Source: Flavobacteriales bacterium (GTDB lineage Bacteria; Bacteroidota; Bacteroidia; Flavobacteriales; Flavobacteriaceae). Taken from it: a DNA stretch of 64,000 nt. Position numbers and translations under genes: made by a program. Location: NCBI GenBank assembly GCA_004213645.1, contig SGZF01000005.1, positions 1 through 64,000 on the forward strand, written 5' to 3'. The notes under the pieces were generated by a model, which saw only the letters and a list, made by a program, of their open reading frames with translations, had not been told where the DNA came from and ran no database searches. Of this stretch, positions 50,697 to 59,806 are shown piece after piece (position 1 is the stretch's first letter; each line of letters starts with the position of its first letter).

Positions 50697-51233
50697 ATGA
50701 AAGGAAAAATTCTCTTAGCAACTCCAAAGCTTTTAACTGATTTTGTTTTCTGTAAATCAATTATATTAATTGTTGACGAGACTGAGGATGGACTTACTGG
50801 TTTTATACTTAACAGAATTACATCTTTACATATAGCTAAAGAAGGTACTTCCAATAATAGTAAGATAGACTTATACTTTGGTGGTCCTGTATCTAATAAT
50901 CATTTTTATATATTAAGAAGTGAGAAAAAACATTCTCATAGTATAAAAATTAATAAAAATACTTATTGGGGGAATAATGTGGAATTAATTATCCAAGAAA
51001 TTGAAGATGGTAGATTTAATAAAGATGATGTAAGTTTTTTTCAAGGATATTCAGGTTGGGATATAAATCAGTTAAATAACGAGATTGATAAAAATTACTG
51101 GATAATTTTAGATAGTGAAAATGAAGAAGTTTTAAATTTGAATAAAAAAAATAGCTGGCAAAAATTATTAAAAAAATTAGATAATAGTTATTTAATATGG
51201 TCTAATTCTCCTGATGACATAACATTAAATTAG
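50697..51233 (+). CDS. YqgE/AlgH (UPF0301) family protein
   Basis: GKILLATPKLLTDFVFCKSIILIVDETEDGLTGFILNR. Confidence 0.9.
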   Translation: MKGKILLATPKLLTDFVFCKSIILIVDETEDGLTGFILNRITSLHIAKEGTSNNSKIDLYFGGPVSNNHFYILRSEKKHSHSIKINKNTYWGNNVELIIQEIEDGRFNKDDVSFFQGYSGWDINQLNNEIDKNYWIILDSENEEVLNLNKKNSWQKLLKKLDNSYLIWSNSPDDITLN

Positions 51234-51622
51234 GATGATCCAAGGACTTGTTTAAGATCTGCAATAAGACTATTCCATAAAAGTTTAGCTTCTTCTATCT
51301 CATCTTCTTCTGAAAAATCTGTTATTATAAGTGATACATCTTTTGTAATTTCATCCATCTGAATCAAAAACTCAAAAAAATAATCTTTTTCATCAGGTTC
51401 TCCATTAATCCATTGATACTTAATTTTTTCATTAATCTTCTTAGATAAAACTCTTGCATATTCTTCTGTATCACCCCAAAAAAAAGTATACTTTTCACCT
51501 CGGTAATTTACATCATCTGAAAACCATTCTGATAAACCAGATGGTGTAGAAAGATATTGAAACAAAAGTTGAGGAGAGGATTGAAAATCATACTCAATTA
51601 CAAATTCTTTTTTCTTACTCAT
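51230..51622 (-). CDS. START-like/SRPBCC domain protein
   Basis: EYDFQSSPQLLFQYLSTPSGLSEWFSDDV. Confidence 0.8.
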   Translation of the reverse strand: MSKKKEFVIEYDFQSSPQLLFQYLSTPSGLSEWFSDDVNYRGEKYTFFWGDTEEYARVLSKKINEKIKYQWINGEPDEKDYFFEFLIQMDEITKDVSLIITDFSEEDEIEEAKLLWNSLIADLKQVLGSS

Positions 51623-51703
51623 AATTATTCCAATATATTAAAAAAAGTTAGTAATTACATTAATAAAGAGATTTTTAGCATTAATTTCCTGAGATTTGTT
51701 TTA

Positions 51704-51711
51704 TATATTTG
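51704..51711 (+). promoter_or_regulatory. -7 element TATATTTG for tRNA-Met
   Basis: TAnnTTTG 13 nt upstream of the tRNA. Confidence 0.5.
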
Positions 51712-51724
51712 CATTTCTTAAATT

Positions 51725-51798
51725 GGCGAGGTAGCTCAGTTGGTGAGAGCGTCGGATTCATAACCCGGAGGTCGGGAGTTCAAATCTCCCTCTCGCTA
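51725..51798 (+). tRNA. tRNA-Met (CAT), elongator-like
   Basis: GGCGAGGTAGCTCAG…TTCATAA…TTCAAAT…TCTCGCTA cloverleaf. Confidence 0.92.
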
Positions 51799-51811
51799 CA
51801 ATTTTTGTTTT

Positions 51812-52414
51812 ATGAAAAAAAAATACCTTATACTTTGCGTCTTTTTTCTTCTAGTGTTATCATGTGCAAAATCTGATAATTCTTTTCAATCGGAGGAAAT
51901 AGTTGAAGAAGAATTTATTCAAGATTACAGTTGCGTAAACTATGATGATCTTATGAATCCTCAAACAACTGATAGAGATGACTTATTGCAATATTGGAAT
52001 AAATTTGTCGATGATGTTAAATGTACGTCCGGAGGACCAGATTTTGCTGAAAGAACAAAGTTTTTAAAAATTTTCTTTGAATATACTGATATTACACAAA
52101 CCATATCTGGAATAACTCCAAATCACTTAGCTTATTCTTCTTTTGTAGGTTATTGTAATGATGAAAGAGTAAATATTGGAGTTTTATATGATGGATGGTC
52201 AGATTTAAACCTAATTCAGAGGTTATGGGTAATGTACCACGAGTTTGGTCATGATGTTTTTAAATATGAACATAGCACTGATCCTGCAGATATAATGTAT
52301 CCATCAAGTACAAGATCTGATATTGATCTAAATGATTTTATAAGAGCAAAGGATAGAATGTTTAAACGATCTTTTCCTGGGATTAGATATATTTCCTGTC
52401 CACAGACAGATTAA
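51812..52414 (+). CDS. Putative zinc-metalloprotease-like lipoprotein
   Basis: Lipobox VLSCA; MYHEFGHDVFKYEH (HExxH…H) followed by DIMYP Met-turn. Confidence 0.7.
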   Translation: MKKKYLILCVFFLLVLSCAKSDNSFQSEEIVEEEFIQDYSCVNYDDLMNPQTTDRDDLLQYWNKFVDDVKCTSGGPDFAERTKFLKIFFEYTDITQTISGITPNHLAYSSFVGYCNDERVNIGVLYDGWSDLNLIQRLWVMYHEFGHDVFKYEHSTDPADIMYPSSTRSDIDLNDFIRAKDRMFKRSFPGIRYISCPQTD

Positions 52415-53454
52415 TCATTATATTCCATATGATCTCTGACAAGTGGATTCATGATTTTAAACCACAAAGGAGGGAAAAATGAAATTAAAATTGATGTTGG
52501 GTATCCATAAGGTAATTGTGGACTATTCTCTAAAGATTCAAGGACCTGATATTTTTTTGAAGCTTTAAAATGGTGATCGCTATGCCTAGTAAGTTCGTAT
52601 AACACTATTCTACCAACTGTGTGATTAGAATTCCATGAATGATGAGGTTTTACTCTTTCATATTTACCGTTTGGTTTAATCTTTCTTAGTAACCCATAAT
52701 GCTCTACATAATTAATTGTTTCAAGAAATAGAAAAGAAATTATTGACATGATTATAGAATATATAGTAATTATCAACCCATAATTCAAGTATATAAAAAT
52801 TAGAAATAAAAATTGAAATAGTGTGTAAAATATCATATCATTTTTGTATGATAAGAAACTTTGCTTTGAAACTTTTAAAAGTTTTAGCTGAATCTTCCAA
52901 GCACTTATATAAGTTTTAGTTACAGAACTAATCCAAAAGCTATACAAGTTTTGCTTATACTTTGCTGTTGCTGGGTCATTTGGAGTTGCTACATTAACAT
53001 GATGTCCATAATTATGTTCTATAAAAAAATGCATGTACTGACATGGTAAATAAAGTAATTTGGAAACTATTCTACTTAGCAAGGACTTTCTATGTCCAAG
53101 CTCGTGACCAACATTGATACCATTTGTAGCCATAACAATACTAGCGGATAGTATTATACCAATAATTTCACTAGTTGAATCTGTATTAATTAAAGTATTT
53201 AATGACAGGAAAAAAATCCCGTATACTAGTGGTAAATTTAGATAAAGAAGTATGTCAAAAAATGGATCAAGATTTCTGTTCATTTTATCATCTTCAGAAT
53301 AAATTTCATTATTCTGTTTTAAATTTAGTTCCAAGATTGGGATAAAAATAAAAGTATAAATTACAGTTAAGTAAACAAAATGACCACCAATTAAAATACC
53401 TAATAATGCAGTGAATGCAATAGAATATGACATTAAGTATTTAAGGTCTTTCAT
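52411..53454 (-). CDS. alkB: Alkane 1-monooxygenase (AlkB-like)
   Basis: His boxes [37 protein letters not shown]. Confidence 0.85.
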   Translation of the reverse strand: MKDLKYLMSYSIAFTALLGILIGGHFVYLTVIYTFIFIPILELNLKQNNEIYSEDDKMNRNLDPFFDILLYLNLPLVYGIFFLSLNTLINTDSTSEIIGIILSASIVMATNGINVGHELGHRKSLLSRIVSKLLYLPCQYMHFFIEHNYGHHVNVATPNDPATAKYKQNLYSFWISSVTKTYISAWKIQLKLLKVSKQSFLSYKNDMIFYTLFQFLFLIFIYLNYGLIITIYSIIMSIISFLFLETINYVEHYGLLRKIKPNGKYERVKPHHSWNSNHTVGRIVLYELTRHSDHHFKASKKYQVLESLENSPQLPYGYPTSILISFFPPLWFKIMNPLVRDHMEYND

Positions 53455-55718
53455 ATCAAATTATTTGATTTAATAAGATTTAGCGCAGAGCCATTTATAT
53501 ACCAATCAATTTGCTGTGAATTAAAAGTATGATTCAATTTAATAACTTTTTTTGATCCATCAAAGTGAATTATTTCAAGTGAAAGAGTTTTACCCGGTGA
53601 GAATGATTTTAAATTAATAAAATTAAATGTATCATTTTCCTGTATTTCATCATAGTCACTCTCTTGATCAAATGTTAACGCTAACATACCTTGTTTTTTT
53701 AAGTTTGTTTCGTGTATTCTTGCAAAGGATTTAACAATAACAGCTTTAATGCCTAAATGTCTAGGCTCCATTGCAGCGTGTTCTCTTGATGACCCTTCAC
53801 CATAATTATGATCACCAACAACTATTGTATCAATTTGGTTCTTTTTATAAAATCTTTGGGTTTCTGGAACTGGTCCGTAATCGCCAGTAATTTGATTCTT
53901 AACTAAATTAGTTTTCATATTGAAATGATTTACAGCTCCAATTAAACAATTATCAGAAATATTATCTAAATGGCCTCTATATCTTAACCAAGGGCCAGCC
54001 ATAGATATATGATCAGTTGTACACTTTCCGTGTGCTTTTATCAAAAGTTTTGCATCATAAATATTTTCTCCATCCCATGGTTTAAATGGTTCAAGAATTT
54101 GCAGTCTCTTTGAGTCAGGATTAATATTAATTTCAATTTTTGAACCATCTAGAGGTGGCTCTACATATCCATTATCTTCACAATCAAAACCATTCGAAGG
54201 TAATTCATCTCCTACTGGAGGATCTAAAAATACCTCTTGCCCATCTTCAGAAATTAAATTATCTGTAATTGGATTAAAATCAAGATTACCAGAAAGAGCA
54301 ACAGCCATAACCATTTCGGGTGATGTTACAAAGGCATGTGTGTTTGGATTTCCATCTGCTCTTTTTGCAAAGTTCCTATTGAATGAATGAATTATTGAGT
54401 TTTTTTCAGTAATATCCTCCCCTTCTCTTTTCCACTGGCCTATACATGGACCACAGGCATTTGTAAAAATCTTAGATTCTAATCTTTCAAATAGATCAAT
54501 TATTCCGTCTCTTTCTGCAGTATATCTAACTTGCTCAGAACCTGGGTTAATACCAAGTTGTGATTTAATTTTTATTTTTTTATCAAGTGCTTGTTTAGCT
54601 ATGGATGCTGCTCTTGATAAATCTTCATAGGAAGAATTTGTACACGAACCTATTAACCCCCATTTTATATCTGTAGGCCAACCCTCAGCTTTAGCTTTAT
54701 TTTTCATTTGATTTACAGGTGTAGCAAGATCTGGAGTAAATGGACCATTAATATGTGGTGTTAAAGTATTTAAATCTATTTCAATCACTTCATCGAAATA
54801 TTCCTCTGGTGAGTCATAAACTTCTTGATCAGCTCTTAAATCATTTTTAACCAAAGAAGCTGCACTTGCTATGTCTTTTCTTTCAGTAGAATTAAGATAT
54901 CTCTCCATTGACTCATCATAAGGAAAAATTGAGGTAGTAGCTCCAACTTCAGCACCCATATTACATATAGTACCTTTACCTGTACATGACAAAGATTCTG
55001 CTCCATCTCCAAAATATTCTAGTATATATCCTGTCCCACCCTTGACAGTTAGAATTCCTGCAACTTTCAATATTACATCTTTAGCCGAGGCCCAACCATT
55101 AAGTTTGCCAGATAATTTTATACCAATTAATTTTGGAAATTTTAATTCCCAAGGCATACCAGCCATTACATCAACAGCATCAGCACCACCTACTCCAATT
55201 GCAATCATACCAAGCCCACCGGCATTAACAGTATGAGAGTCAGTGCCAATCATCATACCCCCAGGAAAAGCATAATTTTCTAATATTACCTGATGTATGA
55301 TTCCTGCTCCAGGCTTCCAGAATCCAATACCATATTTTCTAGATACTGATTCTAGAAAGTTAAATACTTCAGAACTTACTTTATTAGCATTTCTAAGATC
55401 TTTTTGAGCACCAGATTGAGCCAAAATCAAATGATCACAATGAACTGTTGTAGGGACAGCAACTTTGTCTTTTCCAGCTTGCATAAATTGAAGTAAAGCC
55501 ATTTGAGCAGTTGCGTCTTGACAAGTTACTCTATCTGGACCGAAGTCTACATAATCTAAACCTCTTTCATAAACTGTATTCGATGATTCATCCCATAAAT
55601 GGGAATACAATATTTTCTCAGCAAGAGTAAGTGGTCTACCAATAGATTTTCTAGTATTATTAATCCTAGAAGACATTTTTGAATAAACTCTCTTTATAAC
55701 ATCAATATCAAATGCCAT
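53451..55718 (-). CDS. Aconitate hydratase
   Basis: [47 protein letters not shown]. Confidence 0.95.
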   Translation of the reverse strand: MAFDIDVIKRVYSKMSSRINNTRKSIGRPLTLAEKILYSHLWDESSNTVYERGLDYVDFGPDRVTCQDATAQMALLQFMQAGKDKVAVPTTVHCDHLILAQSGAQKDLRNANKVSSEVFNFLESVSRKYGIGFWKPGAGIIHQVILENYAFPGGMMIGTDSHTVNAGGLGMIAIGVGGADAVDVMAGMPWELKFPKLIGIKLSGKLNGWASAKDVILKVAGILTVKGGTGYILEYFGDGAESLSCTGKGTICNMGAEVGATTSIFPYDESMERYLNSTERKDIASAASLVKNDLRADQEVYDSPEEYFDEVIEIDLNTLTPHINGPFTPDLATPVNQMKNKAKAEGWPTDIKWGLIGSCTNSSYEDLSRAASIAKQALDKKIKIKSQLGINPGSEQVRYTAERDGIIDLFERLESKIFTNACGPCIGQWKREGEDITEKNSIIHSFNRNFAKRADGNPNTHAFVTSPEMVMAVALSGNLDFNPITDNLISEDGQEVFLDPPVGDELPSNGFDCEDNGYVEPPLDGSKIEININPDSKRLQILEPFKPWDGENIYDAKLLIKAHGKCTTDHISMAGPWLRYRGHLDNISDNCLIGAVNHFNMKTNLVKNQITGDYGPVPETQRFYKKNQIDTIVVGDHNYGEGSSREHAAMEPRHLGIKAVIVKSFARIHETNLKKQGMLALTFDQESDYDEIQENDTFNFINLKSFSPGKTLSLEIIHFDGSKKVIKLNHTFNSQQIDWYINGSALNLIKSNNLI

Positions 55719-55742
55719 GTTTTTTTTTTCAAAAATAATATT

Positions 55743-56411
55743 TTATTGCTTACTCATCTCTACAATTTCTTTAATAATATTATAATTTGAGTCTAAAGAG
55801 ATTTTTTTTTCTATTGCAGATAAATGAATTTCAGAGAAATTAGAGCTTTTAAATAAATTAAAATTTTTGACATTAATGCCTCCACCTGGCATAATTGAAA
55901 TTTTATTTTTTGATAACACTTTAAGATATATTAACCTTTTAATACCTTCAACTGAGTTAGAGATACTTCCTGAGCATAAGATTCTATCAAATTTATTATG
56001 AATTAACATTTCTAAAGACTTCTCTTGGTTTTTAAGATAATCAAAGGCCCTATGAAAAACTAGCTCATAACCTTTTGTAATTTTTCTAAATTCTTTTAAA
56101 AGCTGGTCATCTAAATTTTTATTTTGGTCATGAAATCCAATAACAAATCCATTTATGTTATATTCTTTAAACTTATAAATTGAATTTATCATTAAATTAA
56201 ATTCATCATCACTAAAAATAAATTTACCACCTCTAGGCCTAATTAATACATTAATTGGAATATTAGAGGTCTTTATGCAACTTCTTAGAAAATCTAATTT
56301 TGGTGTAACACCACCTATTAAATAATTTTCACATAACTCAATTCTATCAGCTCCTGCGTTTTGAGCATTTATTACAGACTGTAATGATGTAGCACAAATT
56401 TCTATTTTCAT
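55743..56411 (-). CDS. cutC: CutC-family protein
   Basis: NAGADRIELCENYLIGGVTPKL; NVLIRPRGGKFIF; IMPGGGIN. Confidence 0.9.
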   Translation of the reverse strand: MKIEICATSLQSVINAQNAGADRIELCENYLIGGVTPKLDFLRSCIKTSNIPINVLIRPRGGKFIFSDDEFNLMINSIYKFKEYNINGFVIGFHDQNKNLDDQLLKEFRKITKGYELVFHRAFDYLKNQEKSLEMLIHNKFDRILCSGSISNSVEGIKRLIYLKVLSKNKISIMPGGGINVKNFNLFKSSNFSEIHLSAIEKKISLDSNYNIIKEIVEMSKQ

Positions 56412-56426
56412 AATTTAAAGTAGCAG

Positions 56427-56434
56427 TATCTTTG
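56427..56434 (+). promoter_or_regulatory. -7 element TATCTTTG upstream of the GMC operon
   Basis: TAnnTTTG; implies a leader of roughly 110 nt if used. Confidence 0.35.
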
Positions 56435-56550
56435 CAGTATATAATATTTTTATTACTTAAAATTTTTATAGATCTTTAATTATAATATAAGAAAACTTTA
56501 TTGGTAAGTGTAACTTAATCTGATAGTTTTTTATAAATTGAAATTGGTTT

Positions 56551-58266
56551 ATGGAAATAATTAAAAGCAAAGAAGAGTATGATGTAATTGTAGTTGGCTC
56601 AGGTGCAGGAGGCGGTATGGCTACAAAAACCTTAAGTGATGCGGGTATTAAAGTTGCCTTAGTTGAATCGGGCCCGTATTTTGATCCTGCAGATCCAGAG
56701 ACACAAACTCAATTAAAATGGCCATGGGAGTCCCCAAGAAGAGGGGCTGGAACAAATAGAGCATTTGGTGACTTTCATATGTCATATGGTGATTGGTCTC
56801 TAGATGGAGAGCCTTATTCTTCTGTTGAAGGAACTGATTTTAAATGGTGGAGATCAAGAATGCTTGGTGGTAGAACAAATCATTGGGGACGTATTTCATT
56901 GAGGTTCGGTCCTAAAGATTTTAAAAGTAAAGATTACGATGGTCTTGGTGAGAACTGGCCTATTTCATATGAAGATATTAAACCTTATTATGATAAGTTA
57001 GATAAGTTAGTTGGAGTTTATGGGACAAAAGAAAACATGTTTAATGAACCTGATGGCTTTTTCTTACCCCCACCTAAACCAAGACTTCATGAACTATTTT
57101 ACATTAAAGGTGCTAGAAAATCTAATGTGAAAGTGATGCCTTCCAGACTATCTATTCTTACTAAGAGAATTAATAATGAAAGGGGTATTTGTTTTTATTG
57201 TGGTCATTGTGATAGATCTTGTTCTGTTTATGGAGATTTTTCATCAAGCTCATGCTTAGTTATACCGTCACTTAAAGGTGGTAAGGTAGATTTATATGTA
57301 AATTCAATGGTTAATGAAGTAATTACTGATAAAAATGGAAGGGCTACTGGAGTTTCTTTTATTAATAAAGAAAACGGTAAAGATTATAAATTGAAAGGTA
57401 AAATTGTTGTTTTAGCAGCCTCTGCGTGTGCGACTGCTAGGATACTTTTAAATTCAAAGAGTAAAGCTCATCCAAATGGTCTTGGTAATAGTAGCAATCT
57501 GATTGGAAAATATCTTCATGATACTACTGGTGCTGGAAGAGGTGTATTCATTCCAGAGCTTATGAATAGAAAAATATATAATGAAGATGGTGTGGGAGGA
57601 ATGCATGTTTACTCACCTTGGTGGTTAGATAATAAAAAACTTGATTTTCCAAGAGGTTATCATATTGAAATTGGTGGTGGAATGCCAATGCCTCAATATG
57701 GTATTGGATGGAATCCAAATGATTTTAATAAATTTTTTGGACTTAGAACTGGAGGGTATGGTGATTCTTTAAGAGATGATGTGAAAAAATATTATGGTTC
57801 AACAATATACCTTATGGGTCGTGGTGAAGCAATACCGTTAAAAGAAAATTATTGTGAAATTGATCCTAACTCAAAAGATAAGTATGGTGTCCCTGTTTTA
57901 AAATTTAGATATAAATGGACTGACAACGAGTATAAACAGGCCAAACATATGCACGATACCTTTGAAGAAATTGCATACAATTTAGGAGGTATTCCACTTG
58001 GGAATAAACCAACAAAAAAAGATAATTATGGAATTTCTGTACCTGGTGAAATTATCCATGAGGTAGGGACAACTAGGATGGGAAATGATCCTAATAAATC
58101 AGTAGTAAATAAATATGAGAGACTTCATGATGTTGATAATGTTTATGTAGTTGATGCTGCTCCTTTTGTATCTCAGGCAGACAAAAACCCAACTTGGACT
58201 ATTATGGCATTGTCAATGAGAACTTCTGAACACATAATTAGCGAATTTAAGAAACAGAATATCTAA
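56551..58266 (+). CDS. GMC-family oxidoreductase
   Basis: VIVVGSGAGGGMATKTLSDAG; GGRTNHWG; HEVGTTRMG; C-terminal NPTWTIMALSMR. Confidence 0.93.
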   Translation: MEIIKSKEEYDVIVVGSGAGGGMATKTLSDAGIKVALVESGPYFDPADPETQTQLKWPWESPRRGAGTNRAFGDFHMSYGDWSLDGEPYSSVEGTDFKWWRSRMLGGRTNHWGRISLRFGPKDFKSKDYDGLGENWPISYEDIKPYYDKLDKLVGVYGTKENMFNEPDGFFLPPPKPRLHELFYIKGARKSNVKVMPSRLSILTKRINNERGICFYCGHCDRSCSVYGDFSSSSCLVIPSLKGGKVDLYVNSMVNEVITDKNGRATGVSFINKENGKDYKLKGKIVVLAASACATARILLNSKSKAHPNGLGNSSNLIGKYLHDTTGAGRGVFIPELMNRKIYNEDGVGGMHVYSPWWLDNKKLDFPRGYHIEIGGGMPMPQYGIGWNPNDFNKFFGLRTGGYGDSLRDDVKKYYGSTIYLMGRGEAIPLKENYCEIDPNSKDKYGVPVLKFRYKWTDNEYKQAKHMHDTFEEIAYNLGGIPLGNKPTKKDNYGISVPGEIIHEVGTTRMGNDPNKSVVNKYERLHDVDNVYVVDAAPFVSQADKNPTWTIMALSMRTSEHIISEFKKQNI

Positions 58267-58982
58267 TGAAAAGAAGAGATAGTATAAAGACAATGTTTTT
58301 AGGCTCAATTGGTGCTTCATTAACACTAAATAGTTGTATAACCACAGAGGATAAGGTTATGCTTGATCAAGTCTGGAAGTATAATTATGGTAGAACATAT
58401 GAGGAATTAAAGTGGGATTACAAAGTCTTAACTAGTAAGTTTTTCTCTGATAGTGAATTAAAAACAATAGAAAAAATTGCAAATATTATTCTTCCACCCA
58501 ATGAAAAAGGTAACATTAAAGATGCCGGAGTAGTTGAATTGTTTGAAATTATAGCTAAAGATTTTAGTACTCCAGCTCATGATGAATATGGTGAGAAAGT
58601 TCTTAGGAGAGGACTAAATGTTTTTGATAAAATTTGTAATGAAAGATTTGGTGTTAACCTTATAGATTGTTCAGACGATCAAATTAAATCAGTTTTTGAT
58701 TCCATAGCATTTAATGATAATAAAGATGAAGGTTTACAAGAGGCAATTAGATTATTCGCTGTATACAGAGGCATGGTGCTAACTGGATATTTTACCTCAG
58801 AAGTTGGTATCAATGATTTAGGTTACAAGGGTAATACACCAAACGTATGGGATGGAGTACCTGATGATGTTCTGAAGGATTACTCTGTATCGTATGATGA
58901 AGAATGGATCTCAAGGTGTGTCGACCAGTCAAAGAGAAATGATTTAGCCGAGTGGGATGATGATGGAAACTTATTGACTTAA
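58266..58982 (+). CDS. Gluconate 2-dehydrogenase subunit 3 family protein, Tat-like lipoprotein signal
   Basis: MKRRDSIKTMFLGSIGASLTLNSC leader; coupled to the GMC gene. Confidence 0.85.
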   Translation: MKRRDSIKTMFLGSIGASLTLNSCITTEDKVMLDQVWKYNYGRTYEELKWDYKVLTSKFFSDSELKTIEKIANIILPPNEKGNIKDAGVVELFEIIAKDFSTPAHDEYGEKVLRRGLNVFDKICNERFGVNLIDCSDDQIKSVFDSIAFNDNKDEGLQEAIRLFAVYRGMVLTGYFTSEVGINDLGYKGNTPNVWDGVPDDVLKDYSVSYDEEWISRCVDQSKRNDLAEWDDDGNLLT

Positions 58983-58984
58983 AT

Positions 58985-59146
58985 AAAAAAAACCTGTATT
59001 AAAGTGAGTATTGCGTAAACTCCTAAAAACAGGATTAAGGCTAATTAAACATTCAAGGATCTATTCTAGATAGCTTGCTTTAGCATTTAAACTCACCTTT
59101 CTTAATTAATACTCGTTGAGTTTACCAAAAATCACTAATACAGGTT
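58985..59146 (-). ncRNA. ssrS: Probable 6S RNA (6S-Flavo-like)
   Basis: 11-bp perfect terminal stem AACCTGTATTA/TAATACAGGTT, inner 8-bp GTAAACTC/GAGTTTAC helix, U-tract 3' end on the - strand, located directly downstream of zapA. Confidence 0.8.
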
Positions 59147-59156
59147 CGTTATAAAT

Positions 59157-59453
59157 TTAAGAAGTTAAAATGGAATTATCAATATCATCAATGATTTTTA
59201 GAATAATTTTTTCAACTTCTACATCTGAATCATCTGCTTTGGACTTATTCTGAAGACTTTTTGCTGCAAATTGAATACAACTCATTGCAAGAACATCTTG
59301 CTTATCTCTAACAGAATAATTTTCTTCAAGATTTTTAATTGTTTTATCAATTATTTTTGATGCCTCTCTAAAATAGAATTCTTGTGATCTTTGAATTGTA
59401 AGAGGGTAAAGCCTATCTGCAATATTTAATTTTATTTTTATACTATCCCCCAT
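59157..59453 (-). CDS. zapA: Cell division protein ZapA
   Basis: IKLNIADRLYPLTIQRSQEFYFREASKIID. Confidence 0.85.
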   Translation of the reverse strand: MGDSIKIKLNIADRLYPLTIQRSQEFYFREASKIIDKTIKNLEENYSVRDKQDVLAMSCIQFAAKSLQNKSKADDSDVEVEKIILKIIDDIDNSILTS

Positions 59454-59458
59454 TATAT

Positions 59459-59743
59459 TTAAATTGATATTCTATCAATACAATAATCTATTTCCTTAAC
59501 TAAATAATCAATCTTATTTTTAAAGTATTGTTTATCAGTGTTATCTTCACTTAATGCAGAAACAATCTTTAATTGTTTTTCTTTAGCCTGTATTATTTTA
59601 ATTTTAGTCTCAAGTTCATTATTAATTTTCTTAAGATATTCATTATTTAATACCAACGAATCATTCATAACTTTTGTTTCATTTAATTTATCCAAAAGAA
59701 CTTCAATTTTTTCTTGTAAAGAGTTAACATGTTCTAAAAGCAT
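59459..59743 (-). CDS. Small coiled-coil protein upstream of zapA (ZapB-like by position)
   Basis: Heptad-rich 94-aa sequence in tandem with zapA. Confidence 0.6.
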   Translation of the reverse strand: MLLEHVNSLQEKIEVLLDKLNETKVMNDSLVLNNEYLKKINNELETKIKIIQAKEKQLKIVSALSEDNTDKQYFKNKIDYLVKEIDYCIDRISI

Positions 59744-59791
59744 AAAATTTAATTAATAATTTAAACATTTCAATTTATAAAAATCTTGAGT

Positions 59792-59799
59792 TAAATTTG
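59792..59799 (+). promoter_or_regulatory. -7 element TAAATTTG for the M23 peptidase
   Basis: TAnnTTTG ending 7 nt before ATG. Confidence 0.4.
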
Positions 59800-59806
59800 A
59801 CTCTAA

